64,000 bases of DNA from Laceyella tengchongensis (GTDB taxonomy: Bacteria; Bacillota; Bacilli; Thermoactinomycetales; Thermoactinomycetaceae), in contig NZ_FXTU01000002.1 of assembly GCF_900182735.1 (NCBI RefSeq), positions 496,001 through 560,000 of the forward strand. The letters are read 5' to 3'. Made by a program: the position numbers and the translations under genes. The notes beneath the pieces were generated by a model that did not search any database, was not told the DNA's origin, and was given only the letters and a program-made list of their open reading frames with translations. Shown in pieces: positions 28,131 to 36,728 of the stretch. The first letter of the stretch is position 1, and every line of letters begins with the position of its first letter.

Positions 28131-28164
28131 ATCCATATGATTTAGTCGCCCTTTGTAGCGCGTG

Positions 28165-29466
28165 TTATTCTGTCACAATGTCATAAATCAATACCGGCGC
28201 TTTCGCTTGCTTATCGATGCGGATGCTGGCATAAAGCTTCTCGATCACATCATCCACATTCTCCCGGTTAGCATGGATGGTCACTAGGGACTCTCCGGCC
28301 TTAACTGGATCGCCGATTTTTTTGTTCATTACCAGGCCAACCGCCAAATCGATTTCAGATTCTTTGGTTGCCCGGCCCGCGCCAAGCCACATTGCGGCTG
28401 TACCGATCTCATCCGCAATCATCTCCGCGACTACGCCGTCTGTTTTGGCCGGCACTTCAATTTGATAAGCCGCTTGTGGCAATTTTTCCGGATGATCCAC
28501 CACGGAAGGGTCGCCCCCCTGATTGGCAAGGAACTCTTTGAATTTCTCTAAGGCCTTGCCGTTTTGGATGACACCCCGGATCATCTTTTCTGCCTTCTCC
28601 AGCGATTCGGCTTTACCAGCTAAAAATACCATTTGCCGCCCGAGCGCTAGGCATAGTTCTTCCAAATCCTTAGGCCCATTCCCCCGCAACGTATCAATCG
28701 CTTCCTTCACTTCCAGCGCATTACCGATAGCCCGGCCCAGCGGTTGGCTCATGTCGGAGATCACAGCCATCGTCTTGCGACCCACATTGTTACCGATCCG
28801 CACCATCGCTTGAGCCAATTTTTTGGCATCCTCCACCGTCTTCATGAACGCCCCGGCCCCCGTCTTCACATCAAGCACAATGGCGTCGGAACCCGCCGCA
28901 ATTTTTTTGCTCATGATTGAACTGGCGATAAGGGGGATGGAACTCACCGTGCCCGTCACATCACGCAGGGCGTACAACTTCTTGTCTGCCGGAGTCAAAT
29001 CACCGGTTTGCCCAATCACCGCGATTTTGTGCTTGTTCACCAGCTCCACGAATTGCTCCTTGCTAATCTCAACATGGAACCCTTCCACTGCTTCCAACTT
29101 GTCGATCGTGCCACCAGTATGACCCAGTCCCCGACCAGACATCTTCGCCACTGGAATGTCCAACGCGGCAACGAGCGGAGCCAAAACCAGCGTAGTTGTG
29201 TCACCTACACCGCCGGTGGAATGTTTGTCCACCTTGACCCCTTCAATCGCCGACAGATCGATGGTTTCACCCGACTGTACCATAGCCATAGTCAAATCGG
29301 CCCGTTCCCGATCTGTCATGTCTCTAAAATAGATAGCCATAGCTAAGGCACTAACTTGATAATCAGGTATTTCGCCTCGGGTGTACCCCTGGATAAAGAA
29401 ATTGATCTCTTCGGTGGTCAACTCTCCGCCATCGCGTTTTTTCTCAATCAAATCGACCATTCTCAT
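28165..29466 (-). CDS. pdp: Pyrimidine-nucleoside phosphorylase
   Basis: Phosphorolyses uridine, thymidine and deoxyuridine. 433 aa. N-terminal MRMVDLIEKKRDGGELTTEE, the phosphate loop KHSTGGVGDTTTLVLAPLVA, and the family signature SGRGLGHTGGTIDKLEAV. ATG 29466 has AGGAGAG upstream; the open frame to 29532 is not conserved. Last gene of the deoxynucleoside operon. Confidence 0.96.
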   Translation of the reverse strand: MRMVDLIEKKRDGGELTTEEINFFIQGYTRGEIPDYQVSALAMAIYFRDMTDRERADLTMAMVQSGETIDLSAIEGVKVDKHSTGGVGDTTTLVLAPLVAALDIPVAKMSGRGLGHTGGTIDKLEAVEGFHVEISKEQFVELVNKHKIAVIGQTGDLTPADKKLYALRDVTGTVSSIPLIASSIMSKKIAAGSDAIVLDVKTGAGAFMKTVEDAKKLAQAMVRIGNNVGRKTMAVISDMSQPLGRAIGNALEVKEAIDTLRGNGPKDLEELCLALGRQMVFLAGKAESLEKAEKMIRGVIQNGKALEKFKEFLANQGGDPSVVDHPEKLPQAAYQIEVPAKTDGVVAEMIADEIGTAAMWLGAGRATKESEIDLAVGLVMNKKIGDPVKAGESLVTIHANRENVDDVIEKLYASIRIDKQAKAPVLIYDIVTE

Positions 29467-29539
29467 CTTTATTTCTCTCCTCACTTTTGACAGTTTAATC
29501 CACCTTAAGCCAATCCGGCCACGCCAGGGCACAGGTGAT

Positions 29540-29625
29540 TCGTCGCCGAATCACGGAAACTGGGGTATGTCCGGACAAACAACCTAAAGCTTGCCGGACA
29601 CACCCCCGTAGGTGATGAGCCATCA
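29540..29625. repeat. Two inverted repeats in the nupC-pdp gap
   Basis: GTGATTC/GAATCAC (29542-29563) and a longer imperfect stem built on GTCCGG/CCGGAC within about 29572-29612. No T-run follows on either strand, so these look like transcript-stability or attenuation hairpins rather than terminators. Confidence 0.45.
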
Positions 29626-29655
29626 CCAAATCAGACGTCTTACCTCAGTCGAAAA

Positions 29656-30834
29656 TCACAGGAACAACCCGGCCACCGTCGCAGACAAGACACTAACCAT
29701 CGTCGCTCCGTACAGCAATTTCAGGCCGAAGCGGGCGACCACGTTCCCTTGCTTTTCATGCAGCCCTTTTACGGCGCCGGCAATAATGCCAATCGACGAG
29801 AAATTGGCAAATGAAACCAAGAACACGGACACAATGCCGACCGTCCGCGCAGATAGCGCCGTCTGTTTACTAAGGTCAAGCATCGCTACAAACTCATTGG
29901 ACACCAGCTTCGTCGCCATGATGCTCCCCGCAGTCACCGCTTCATGCCATGGCACGCCCATCAGGAACGCAACCGGCGCAAACACATAACCCAGCAATTC
30001 TTGGAACGAAATCCCAACGATGCCCATGAAGATCCCATTGATCATGGCAATGATCGCCACAAACCCGATCAACATCGCCGCAACGGTGAAAGCCACCTTG
30101 AACCCGTCCATAATATATTCTCCGAGCATTTCAAAAAACGATTGTCTTTCTTCATCCTGTACTTCGAGGATATCCTCTTCCTTGGCAACTGTATACGGAT
30201 TGAGGATAGAAGCGATGATAAAACCGCCGAACAGGTTGAGAATGAGCGCCGTGACAACATACTTGGGATCGATGATTTGCATGTAGGCGCCGACAATCGA
30301 CATCGATACCGTCGACATAGCAGAGGCGCACATGGTATACAAGCGGTGCTTCGGCAACATCCCGATTTGTTTTTTGACGGAAATGAACACTTCAGACTGC
30401 CCCAAAATCGCGGAAGCAACTGCGTTATATGACTCCAGTTTGCCCATTCCGTTCACTTTGCTTAACACCAAGCCGATATACTTGATAACAAACGGCAAAA
30501 TTTTAGTATACTGCAATATCCCAATCAGTGCCGAAATGAATACGATTGGCAACAAAACGGACAAGAAAAACGGCATTTGCCCTTCATTGGCCATGCCACC
30601 GAATACGAAATTAACCCCTTCAGACGCATAAGCCAACAACTTCTCAAATACCGACGCAAACCCTCTGATGAGGAATTCGCCGGCGCCGGTGTTCAACAAA
30701 GCAAATGCGAATAACATCTGCAAAGCAATCATAATAAAGAGCGGCTTATAACGGATCTCTTTTCTATTGTTACTTACCGCGTATGTCAAGATGAACACAA
30801 CAAGCACGCCCAAAATGGCAATGATATATTTCAT
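29656..30834 (-). CDS. nupC: NupC-type concentrative nucleoside transporter
   Basis: 392 aa, cation-coupled uptake of pyrimidine nucleosides. About ten membrane segments; the CNT core includes GQSEVFISVKKQIG and MSTVSMSIVGAYMQIID, and near the C-terminus LVSNEFVAMLDL. The expected length for bacterial NupC is about 390-400 aa. AGGAGAGG precedes the ATG. Middle gene of the deoxynucleoside operon. Confidence 0.95.
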   Translation of the reverse strand: MKYIIAILGVLVVFILTYAVSNNRKEIRYKPLFIMIALQMLFAFALLNTGAGEFLIRGFASVFEKLLAYASEGVNFVFGGMANEGQMPFFLSVLLPIVFISALIGILQYTKILPFVIKYIGLVLSKVNGMGKLESYNAVASAILGQSEVFISVKKQIGMLPKHRLYTMCASAMSTVSMSIVGAYMQIIDPKYVVTALILNLFGGFIIASILNPYTVAKEEDILEVQDEERQSFFEMLGEYIMDGFKVAFTVAAMLIGFVAIIAMINGIFMGIVGISFQELLGYVFAPVAFLMGVPWHEAVTAGSIMATKLVSNEFVAMLDLSKQTALSARTVGIVSVFLVSFANFSSIGIIAGAVKGLHEKQGNVVARFGLKLLYGATMVSVLSATVAGLFL

Positions 30835-30912
30835 GACTAAATCCTCTCCTATGATTGGGCAACCGAGTCTGAAGCGCTTTCAACTCCTTCAGAGAAGGAA
30901 CCGCTCAGCGGA

Positions 30913-31311
30913 TTAATCCCTCTCCATGTCTCCGGCCTGAAAGGCGCCCGGAAGCAGCTGAGATATGGTCCATTCCTCGGTGTCGCCGTGAAGGTTAGTT
31001 AAATAGATTTTGGTGTTTTTATCGCAAAACTCGGCTAACACTTGCCGGCAAGCTCCACACGGAGACACCGGGCCATCAGTGTCGGCCACGATGGCGATCG
31101 CTTCGATGATGCGCTCGCCATCTGAAATCGCTTTAAACAAGGCTGTGCGCTCCGCGCAATTGGTCAAACCAAAAGAAGCGTTTTCGATATTGCATCCCCG
31201 AAAAATCTTGCCGCCAGCCAACACCGCGGCGCCCACCGGAAAATGTGAATATGGGGTGTAGGCCTGCTTGCGAGCCTCAATCGCCTCTTTGATCAGCTGC
31301 TGTTTCAACAT
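30913..31311 (-). CDS. cdd: Cytidine deaminase
   Basis: Converts cytidine and deoxycytidine to uridine forms. 132 aa, the small tetrameric type. Zinc-site motifs are NCAERTALFKA (Cys and catalytic Glu) and PCGACRQVLAEF (two Cys). AAGGAGGA precedes the ATG. Its insertion between deoC and nupC differs from the B. subtilis order deoR-dra-nupC-pdp and makes the pathway from deoxycytidine complete in one operon. Confidence 0.96.
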   Translation of the reverse strand: MLKQQLIKEAIEARKQAYTPYSHFPVGAAVLAGGKIFRGCNIENASFGLTNCAERTALFKAISDGERIIEAIAIVADTDGPVSPCGACRQVLAEFCDKNTKIYLTNLHGDTEEWTISQLLPGAFQAGDMERD

Positions 31312-31337
31312 GGTCGGTTCCTCCTTGGCACGAAGGT

Positions 31338-32003
31338 TTAATAAGAAGAAGTGGCTTGACCGCCTTCCAAAATCTTAGCACCAGAGCTCGTTCCGATCCG
31401 GGTAGCGCCAGCCTCCATCATTTTCTTCATGTCGTCTAAGCTACGCACGCCACCAGAAGCTTTTACGCCCAACTGCTCACCAACCGTTTTGCGCATCAAC
31501 GCAACATCTTCTACCGTCGCACCACCCGTGGAAAATCCGGTCGACGTTTTTACGAAGTCTGCGCCCGCTTTCGCTGCCAGTTCACAAGCGCGCACTTTTT
31601 CCTCATCGGTCAAAAGACACGTCTCGATGATCACTTTCACCAACGCTTTGCCCGAGACAGCGTCAACCACCGCTTTGATATCTTGCATCACCCGGTTGTC
31701 ATCCCCGTCTTTCAAAGCGCCGATGTTAATCACCATGTCCACCTCGGCAGCCCCTTTGGCAACTGCGTCTTTGGCTTCAAACGCTTTGGTTTCCGAAGTG
31801 GTCGCTCCAAGAGGAAACCCGATTACTGTGCACACTTTTACCGATGTGTCCGCAAGCTGTTCCGCAGCATAAGACACCCAAGCCGGATTAACACAGACCG
31901 ATGCAAATTGGTATTTCTTAGCTTCATCGATCAATTTGGCAATTTCTGCTTGGGTCGCATCCGCTTTCAACAAGGTGTGGTCAATCATGCCGGCTAAATT
32001 CAT
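31338..32003 (-). CDS. deoC: Deoxyribose-phosphate aldolase
   Basis: Cleaves deoxyribose-5-phosphate to glyceraldehyde-3-phosphate and acetaldehyde. 221 aa TIM barrel. Motifs: MIDHTLLKADAT, DMVINIGALKDGD, KVIIETCLLTDEE with the Schiff-base Lys region at KAGADFVKTSTGFSTGGAT, and KASGGVRSLDD. ATG 32003 follows AAAGGAGAG; the frame upstream to 32120 is non-coding leader. First gene of the operon. Confidence 0.96.
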   Translation of the reverse strand: MNLAGMIDHTLLKADATQAEIAKLIDEAKKYQFASVCVNPAWVSYAAEQLADTSVKVCTVIGFPLGATTSETKAFEAKDAVAKGAAEVDMVINIGALKDGDDNRVMQDIKAVVDAVSGKALVKVIIETCLLTDEEKVRACELAAKAGADFVKTSTGFSTGGATVEDVALMRKTVGEQLGVKASGGVRSLDDMKKMMEAGATRIGTSSGAKILEGGQATSSY

Positions 32004-32177
32004 CTGAATCTCTCCTTTATATGAGCGCATCCGGCTAAGCGCAGGCGGCAAAAAAACAGTTCCATCCGTTGGCAAATGTGTAGAAACTCTTTTGAAGCCG
32101 CTGTCATATTTAGTCGGCACGCTCTAATTCCAATTGATTTTTGTCTGATTTTATTAGCTGTTTTTAAGTTCATGGCT

Positions 32178-32227
32178 ATCATAGCACGTTTTGAACAAAT
32201 GTGAAACACCTTATGAAATTTGGTTCA
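32178..32227 (-). promoter_or_regulatory. deoC operon promoter with DeoR-like operator
   Basis: TTCACA (32205-32200), 16-base spacer, TATGAT (32183-32178) form a promoter. Upstream of the -35 is an interrupted palindrome TGAA-6-TTCA at 32227-32214, and a further half-site (GTTCAA, 32196-32191) lies between -35 and -10. This matches the known B. subtilis arrangement of a palindrome upstream of the promoter plus one half-site inside it, where deoxyribose-5-phosphate relieves DeoR. Confidence 0.72.
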
Positions 32228-32262
32228 CTTTACCTGTAAAACAAAAACATATGGCACACACA

Positions 32263-32295
32263 TAAAAAACCTGCCGCTAGTCTACGGCAGGTTTT
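32263..32295 (-). terminator. Intrinsic terminator of deoR
   Basis: AAAACCTGCCG / CGGCAGGTTTT hairpin followed leftward by TTTTTT. Confidence 0.88.
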
Positions 32296-32313
32296 GTGAT
32301 CCCATATAGGTTT

Positions 32314-33255
32314 TTATCCATGCTCCAACAAGGCTTTGGCCGTGAACTGGTCTGTCACCAATATGTTGGCGTATCTACCGATAAGGGCAGCGTGAATCGC
32401 TTCGAACTTATTTTGCCCACCAGCCACCAAAATCGCTTTTTCTTTCTTGCGCAAATCAGAGAGATTGACTCCCACCGTGCGGTTGTCCATTTCCTCAATG
32501 CAGATATTCCCTTCTGCATCGAAAAACCGCGAACAGATATCTCCGGCACCGATCTGCTGCAACAATTCCTGTTCCTCTTTACTAAAATAATCGAGGCGGA
32601 ACAACAGCGCATCCTCCTTGACCGTACCGACCGTGAACACAGCGATGTTGGCTTGTCTGCCCAGTTCGATAATCCGCTGGATGTGCCGGTCTTTTTCAAC
32701 CAATTGCTTTAACTCAATGCTATCAAAAATGACGGGCAACGGAAGATACCGGGCCACGGTGTGAAACGCCTCGGCAAACAGATAAACCGTCTCCGCGGCA
32801 TACGTATTGATGTGGGAGTGACTAACTCCCCCTTTTAATTGGACAACCTCTACTCCTTTAACCGGCTTCGGTTGCAGATTACGCGCGACGGAGTACATCG
32901 TCGTTCCCCATGTCACCCCGATAATATCCCCGTCTTGCACCGTTTCATGGAGATACTCCGCCGCCTTGCGGCTGATGTGCTTCTGGATCTCCTTGTACTC
33001 ATTCACCGGCGAATAGCTGATGAACACCTCGTCCAACTTGTACTTTTGCTTCAGGTCTTTTCCCAGGGAGGCCAGATCCTCCAGCGGATCAACAATATCG
33101 ATACGCACATAACCCCGGCTTTTCGCATACTGAAGCAACCGGGAAACCGTCGGGCGGGAGACCCCCAGTCTAGCCGCAATTTCCTGCTGGCTGTAATCAG
33201 ACAAATAATAGAGTCTCGCAGCCTCGATGCTTAGCTGTTGTTTTTCACGATCCAT
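32314..33255 (-). CDS. deoR: Deoxynucleoside operon repressor DeoR (SorC family)
   Basis: 313 aa, the same length as B. subtilis DeoR. N-terminal helix-turn-helix (DYSQQEIAARLGVSRPTVSR, about residues 20-45) and the SorC sugar-phosphate-binding domain (DIIGVTWGTTMYSVARNL, LKGGVSHSHINT). Expected ligand is deoxyribose-5-phosphate. ATG 33255 follows AGGAGGGG. Transcribed ahead of, and separately from, deoC, with its own terminator. Confidence 0.93.
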   Translation of the reverse strand: MDREKQQLSIEAARLYYLSDYSQQEIAARLGVSRPTVSRLLQYAKSRGYVRIDIVDPLEDLASLGKDLKQKYKLDEVFISYSPVNEYKEIQKHISRKAAEYLHETVQDGDIIGVTWGTTMYSVARNLQPKPVKGVEVVQLKGGVSHSHINTYAAETVYLFAEAFHTVARYLPLPVIFDSIELKQLVEKDRHIQRIIELGRQANIAVFTVGTVKEDALLFRLDYFSKEEQELLQQIGAGDICSRFFDAEGNICIEEMDNRTVGVNLSDLRKKEKAILVAGGQNKFEAIHAALIGRYANILVTDQFTAKALLEHG

Positions 33256-33412
33256 CAGCTCATCCCCTCCTGCGACTTGATCTGTCTCTGTCCTGTTCCC
33301 CACAGTCCGGTGCGCTGGCTATACGTAAAAACCACCCAAAACGGTGAGCGGTAAACATGCAACCGGCAAATCGGCCACGCACCCCAGCTTGCTGTCGCTT
33401 GCCAATCACAGT

Positions 33413-33532
33413 TTACCACGATTGCCATCCATTGATGAAGCCGCGCCGCTGTGCGTTAACAGCTAGTGAATACCGCACCCGTTCGTCATCCACTCTCAAG
33501 GAAATCCATTTGTCCTGGAAACAAAAAACCAT
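33413..33532 (-). CDS. Possible small ORF (39 aa)
   Basis: MVFCFQDKWISLRVDDERVR and so on, stop after GWQSW. AGGGAGA lies four bases before the ATG. The same open frame extends upstream across the cotJ promoter, so this may be chance. The rest of the deoR-cotJA gap (33256-33562) shows nothing else. Confidence 0.28.
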   Translation of the reverse strand: MVFCFQDKWISLRVDDERVRYSLAVNAQRRGFINGWQSW

Positions 33533-33562
33533 CACGTCTCCCTGATATTTTCTGTTGAACAA

Positions 33563-33590
33563 GCATATTCTCACCGCCCAGTCATATAGT
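33563..33590 (+). promoter_or_regulatory. Sigma-E-type promoter of the cotJ operon
   Basis: GCATATT (33563-33569), 13-base spacer, CATATAGT (33583-33590). Both elements closely match the mother-cell sigma-E consensus (KMATATT and CATACANT), as known for cotJ in B. subtilis. Confidence 0.75.
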
Positions 33591-33637
33591 GAAACCAAGA
33601 CTTCATCGAATTCTGCAACTGCGAAAGGATGATCCAC

Positions 33638-33895
33638 TTGGAACGTTCACACAGGCACCACCCCAATCCTTTTGTCAACCAAGAGCGAACATGGTATCCC
33701 TATGTCAGCCCGTTTGACCCTTGCCCGCCCCTGTGCAAAAAAACATATGTTGTGCCGCCCAACCTATTTCTCGGCTTTCAGCCACCCGACCTGCCGCAAT
33801 TCCCCCCCAACGAAGCCTTAAAACGGGGCACGTTGTGGCCGATTTTCTACAGTCCTTACCGCAAAAAATCCAAACGCCATAAAGGTGATCAGTGA
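33638..33895 (+). CDS. cotJA: Spore coat-associated protein CotJA
   Basis: 85 aa, proline-rich. The conserved family core is FDPCPPLCKKTYVVPPNLFL then GFQPPDLPQFPPNEALKRGT. I choose TTG 33638, eight bases after AGGA; the ATG at 33629 abuts the AAAGG and has no site of its own. Stop overlaps the cotJB start (TGATG). Part of the mother-cell cotJABC operon; the protein is needed for inclusion of CotJC in the coat of B. subtilis. Confidence 0.92.
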   Translation: MERSHRHHPNPFVNQERTWYPYVSPFDPCPPLCKKTYVVPPNLFLGFQPPDLPQFPPNEALKRGTLWPIFYSPYRKKSKRHKGDQ

Positions 33896-34149
33896 TGGAC
33901 CGCAAACAACAATTTGAACAGCTAAAACAGTTGCAAGAAATCGATTTCGTCTTAGTTGAGCTCAATCTTTATCTTGACACCCACCCAGGCGACATGAACG
34001 CCTTGCAACAGTTCAATTGGTATGCGCAAGAGAGGGCCAAACTCGCCGCCGCCTACGAGCAGCAATATGGCCCCCTGACCAATTTCGGTCACAGTCTCAA
34101 CCAATACCCGTGCGGCTGGGATGAAAGTCCTTGGCCCTGGGAACTATAG
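33895..34149 (+). CDS. cotJB: Spore coat protein CotJB
   Basis: 84 aa, helical, with FEQLKQLQEIDFVLVELNLY and the family end QYPCGWDESPWPWE. AAAGGTGATC precedes the ATG, and the start overlaps the cotJA stop by one base. Followed after 12 bases by the 5' part of cotJC. Confidence 0.93.
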   Translation: MDRKQQFEQLKQLQEIDFVLVELNLYLDTHPGDMNALQQFNWYAQERAKLAAAYEQQYGPLTNFGHSLNQYPCGWDESPWPWEL

Positions 34150-34161
34150 AGGTGTGAAGCG

Positions 34162-34494
34162 ATGTGGATTTATGAAAAAAAACTACAATACCCGGTCAGA
34201 GTGGGCAAATGCAACCCCACCTTGGCCAAATACCTTATCGAACAATACGGCGGAGCCGACGGTGAACTCGCCGCGGCCTTGCGTTACCTGAACCAACGGT
34301 ACACCCTACCCGCCAAAGTCAAAGGCCTCCTCACCGACATCGGCACGGAGGAGTTTGCCCATTTGGAAATGATCGCCACCATGGTTTACAAATCAATTGT
34401 CGCATCATGGGGATTTCACCCGAAAAAGCGAAGCATGCGCTCGCTGACCCTTGCCATATGTGGTTATAAAAAAGCTAGAGGTTTTACCCTCTAG
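34162..34494 (+). pseudogene. cotJC: cotJC, 5' fragment (first 77 codons), interrupted by an excisable element
   Basis: GAGGTGAAGCG precedes ATG. The first 77 residues are canonical CotJC, MWIYEKKLQYPVRVGKCNPT onward, including Glu35 (DGELAAALR) and the first ExxH metal motif EEFAHLEM (Glu64, His67). After MVYK at 34392 the frame runs into the inserted element, adds 33 unrelated residues and stops in a terminator at 34494. The missing half is at 42533-42870. Joining at the shared AAAT (34390-34393 and 42529-42532) gives a 189-aa manganese-catalase-like protein, the normal CotJC length. It is marked pseudogene only because the vegetative-state ORF is truncated; it is likely a split gene repaired by DNA excision. 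Confidence 0.95.
34381..34413 (+). other. Left attachment site of the cotJC element
   Basis: Chromosomal ATGGTTTAC, core AAAT (34390-34393), then element DNA with the arm GCATCATGGGGA (34402-34413). The arm is the inverse of TCTCCATGATGC at the right end. The symmetry axis of the two arms falls inside the AA of the core. Confidence 0.8.
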
Positions 34495-34502
34495 CTTTTT
34501 TG
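34470..34502. terminator. Bidirectional terminator just inside the element
   Basis: AAAGCTAGAGG / CCTCTAGCTTTTTT hairpin. It would stop cotJ transcription entering the unexcised element, and leftward transcription from the 34581 gene. Confidence 0.88.
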
Positions 34503-34580
34503 GTATATCCCATATGCGATGGATATCACTTGTTGGCATTGGCTTTATATGCAGTGAATAAACACACCTACAATAACCAA

Positions 34581-35195
34581 TTACTCTTCAATGCGTATCT
34601 TTTTCCCATCATCCGCTACTTTGTAAATCCCTTCTCGTAGGTACAACCGGTATAAGCGACTCTCCTCATCATATGCTGCGGCATGTTCCCACGCATCTTC
34701 TACCGAGCGACCCTTTACTAACTGATGGAAAAAATGCATAAGGAACAGTGCGGTCGTTTCCCCGGTCACATCCTCGTCCGCCGCGATGTACGCCTGAATT
34801 TCCCCTTTCATAAACGCTACGCCAGCTTCTTTCACGCCAGCCGAACAAGCCGTATTGATCACCACCGTACCTGGCAGGCGAATCGCCTCAGCGATGGTCG
34901 AAGGGGTCATGACCCCGTCCTGTAGGCTGGACACGTCAATCTCATCGATATATTCGCCAAAAATCAATCCCCCTTGATCACCGTGAGCACTGATGACCAG
35001 AAACGGAGGCGCCTCTTCTTCCTGACTGATCACTTGCAAAAAGTCGTTCGGCGTACCAATCGTATGCAAAAGCGTGACGATGTTCAGCTGTTCAAGCAAT
35101 GTGCGGATAAAATTGGCTTCCGAACTATCATCGATGGCGGCGATGGCCACGGGAAGCTTTTTGGCGTAAAAGCGGGTATCCACAGGGTTCCACAT
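34581..35195 (-). CDS. CHAT/caspase-like peptidase domain protein
   Basis: 204 aa. A catalytic-dyad pattern of clan CD peptidases is visible: His71 in FLVISAHGDQGGLIFGEY and Cys117 in VVINTACSAGVKEAG, followed by YIAADEDVTGETTALFLMHF and the helical end. No extra domain is attached. AAAGGAG precedes the ATG. Last gene of a leftward trio with the nucleotidyltransferase and a protein of unknown function. CHAT proteases often serve in anti-phage effector systems; that role here is inference. Confidence 0.7.
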   Translation of the reverse strand: MWNPVDTRFYAKKLPVAIAAIDDSSEANFIRTLLEQLNIVTLLHTIGTPNDFLQVISQEEEAPPFLVISAHGDQGGLIFGEYIDEIDVSSLQDGVMTPSTIAEAIRLPGTVVINTACSAGVKEAGVAFMKGEIQAYIAADEDVTGETTALFLMHFFHQLVKGRSVEDAWEHAAAYDEESRLYRLYLREGIYKVADDGKKIRIEE

Positions 35196-35225
35196 AGCAT
35201 GCTCTCCTTTAAGCCGTCAGACACA

Positions 35226-36104
35226 TTATTTACATGTCGGTTCGGGCAACTGCTCAAACGCCTTCTGGTTAATGCCGGCAAGGTCCATGATTTTCCGCAA
35301 CTCAGCCACAAATGCCTTGAAATAATCTTCTTGGTTCTCACCCGCGGCATATTTGCTCAAGAAATAATCCTTGGATAGCGAAGGGTACAAGCCGCTTAAA
35401 TCATCCACTAGGACTTTTTTTATGTCTGCTTTGGTGGTGGAGTCATCCATACTGCATTCGTTGACGAGCGTTTGCAATGTGACTTGCAACGCCTGGTCGT
35501 CATAGGATGGATGGGATAACAAATATTTCAAATCATAAAGATCTTTGAACCGCGGCCTTACAATGGTTTGATGCAACTTCCAAGCGACCTGGATAGAGAG
35601 CGGCACAGAATACGGAACAATAAAAGAGTCACCGAAGACGGGACGATACTCCAACGGAACGGGCTCTAAGTCCATCTCTAAATTAAACGAGATATCCAGG
35701 TACAACTCATGATACTCATCCGGCTCATCGGTGAACACATAAGTGAGATCGGTATTGATCGTCGGAAAGTCATCAGCCATGGCATAATCTATGTATCTCC
35801 AAAACGCATTCTCCCGAAAGCTGGTGAACTTGATTCCGTCATCCAAATCCATTTCCGTCACTTGAATCATCCAGTTGGTAAATGTTTCATTCGCATGGTT
35901 GGTATCTTTGATTTTTCCCATATACAAAAAGTCGATATCTTCTACATATCGAATGTCCGGATTCTCCAGGTATTGCCTCGTCAACAGGCTGCCTTTCAAC
36001 ACAAATGGCTCGTCCACCAGCGCAATTCTCCGCAACAGCGCCTCTAACACAACGAGTTCTCTATCATCATAATCCATCTTTTTTATATCTTCTCGTTTAA
36101 TCAC
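35226..36104 (-). CDS. AbiEii-like nucleotidyltransferase
   Basis: 292 aa. The polymerase-beta-fold motif is FVLKGSLLTRQYL (Lys37-Gly38-Ser39) followed by RYVEDIDFLYMG (Asp56 and Asp58), and a later helix reads KLHQTIVRPRFKDLYDLKYL, the usual (R)DLYDL element of AbiEii/MenA-type toxins. Such enzymes add nucleotides to tRNA or other targets and act in toxin-antitoxin or abortive-infection systems. GTG start after GGGGGA. No recognisable AbiEi-type antitoxin is adjacent; the 194-aa neighbour may play the partner role. Confidence 0.75.
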   Translation of the reverse strand: MIKREDIKKMDYDDRELVVLEALLRRIALVDEPFVLKGSLLTRQYLENPDIRYVEDIDFLYMGKIKDTNHANETFTNWMIQVTEMDLDDGIKFTSFRENAFWRYIDYAMADDFPTINTDLTYVFTDEPDEYHELYLDISFNLEMDLEPVPLEYRPVFGDSFIVPYSVPLSIQVAWKLHQTIVRPRFKDLYDLKYLLSHPSYDDQALQVTLQTLVNECSMDDSTTKADIKKVLVDDLSGLYPSLSKDYFLSKYAAGENQEDYFKAFVAELRKIMDLAGINQKAFEQLPEPTCK

Positions 36105-36119
36105 AGCTATTCCCCCATT

Positions 36120-36704
36120 TTATGAAAGCCATCCACTATCTAACTCTTCTCTGCTGTCATAGATGCATAATTCATATTGCTCTTTTAATAACGAAATCTC
36201 ATTCGCTTGCAAAATGGCATGGATCTTCTGTACTCTATCATAAAATGTTTCTTTACTTTTATATTCTCTGATAGTGATAAACCTCACTTTGCCATTGGCA
36301 TTTAAAGAGTTCCGGGAAATGTGTCCCCCCAGCCCCTCACATAAACGCTTCACCATCGCAACATCCTCCACCTCCACCTTGCCATGCCACTCAAAATAAG
36401 GCTTGGTGTGTTTGGTCAGCGGTTGGTGAAAATACGTTTCTTCATTGGGAGACGTCTCCACTTTCGTTCTCATGACGGTAAATCCATGTTCTTGAAACAC
36501 GTTTGCGATGCGGTCAATTTCTTTTTTCGCTTCATGGAAATCAGCGCGTTTGATAACACCCGTGCACATCGGTTGATTGATGTAATTTCCTTTATCCAGG
36601 ACAATCATGAGCGGTTTCACCTGTTCTGATTTGCATAACTCCACAAAGGCGTCCATGTCAGCAAGTGTTAAATCATTCACGGTGATGTGAAATTCAAATT
36701 CCAT
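36120..36704 (-). CDS. Hypothetical protein, first gene of the toxin-like trio (194 aa)
   Basis: Begins MEFEFHITVNDLTLADMDAF, followed by KPLMIVLDKGNYINQPMCTG and EYKSKETFYDRVQKIHAIL near the end. The N-terminal HxT could recall 2H phosphoesterases, but no second HxT is present. ATG 36704 follows AGGAG by seven bases. It lies 15 bases before the nucleotidyltransferase. Family not recognised. Confidence 0.6.
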   Translation of the reverse strand: MEFEFHITVNDLTLADMDAFVELCKSEQVKPLMIVLDKGNYINQPMCTGVIKRADFHEAKKEIDRIANVFQEHGFTVMRTKVETSPNEETYFHQPLTKHTKPYFEWHGKVEVEDVAMVKRLCEGLGGHISRNSLNANGKVRFITIREYKSKETFYDRVQKIHAILQANEISLLKEQYELCIYDSREELDSGWLS

Positions 36705-36728
36705 TCTCCCACTCCTAAGCCTTTCTGT

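Noticed and set aside
30866..30882. cre-like TTGAAAGCGCTTCAG upstream of nupC
   Set aside because: One base short of the 14-base CcpA site consensus, so half-site spacing is wrong. Possible but unsupported.
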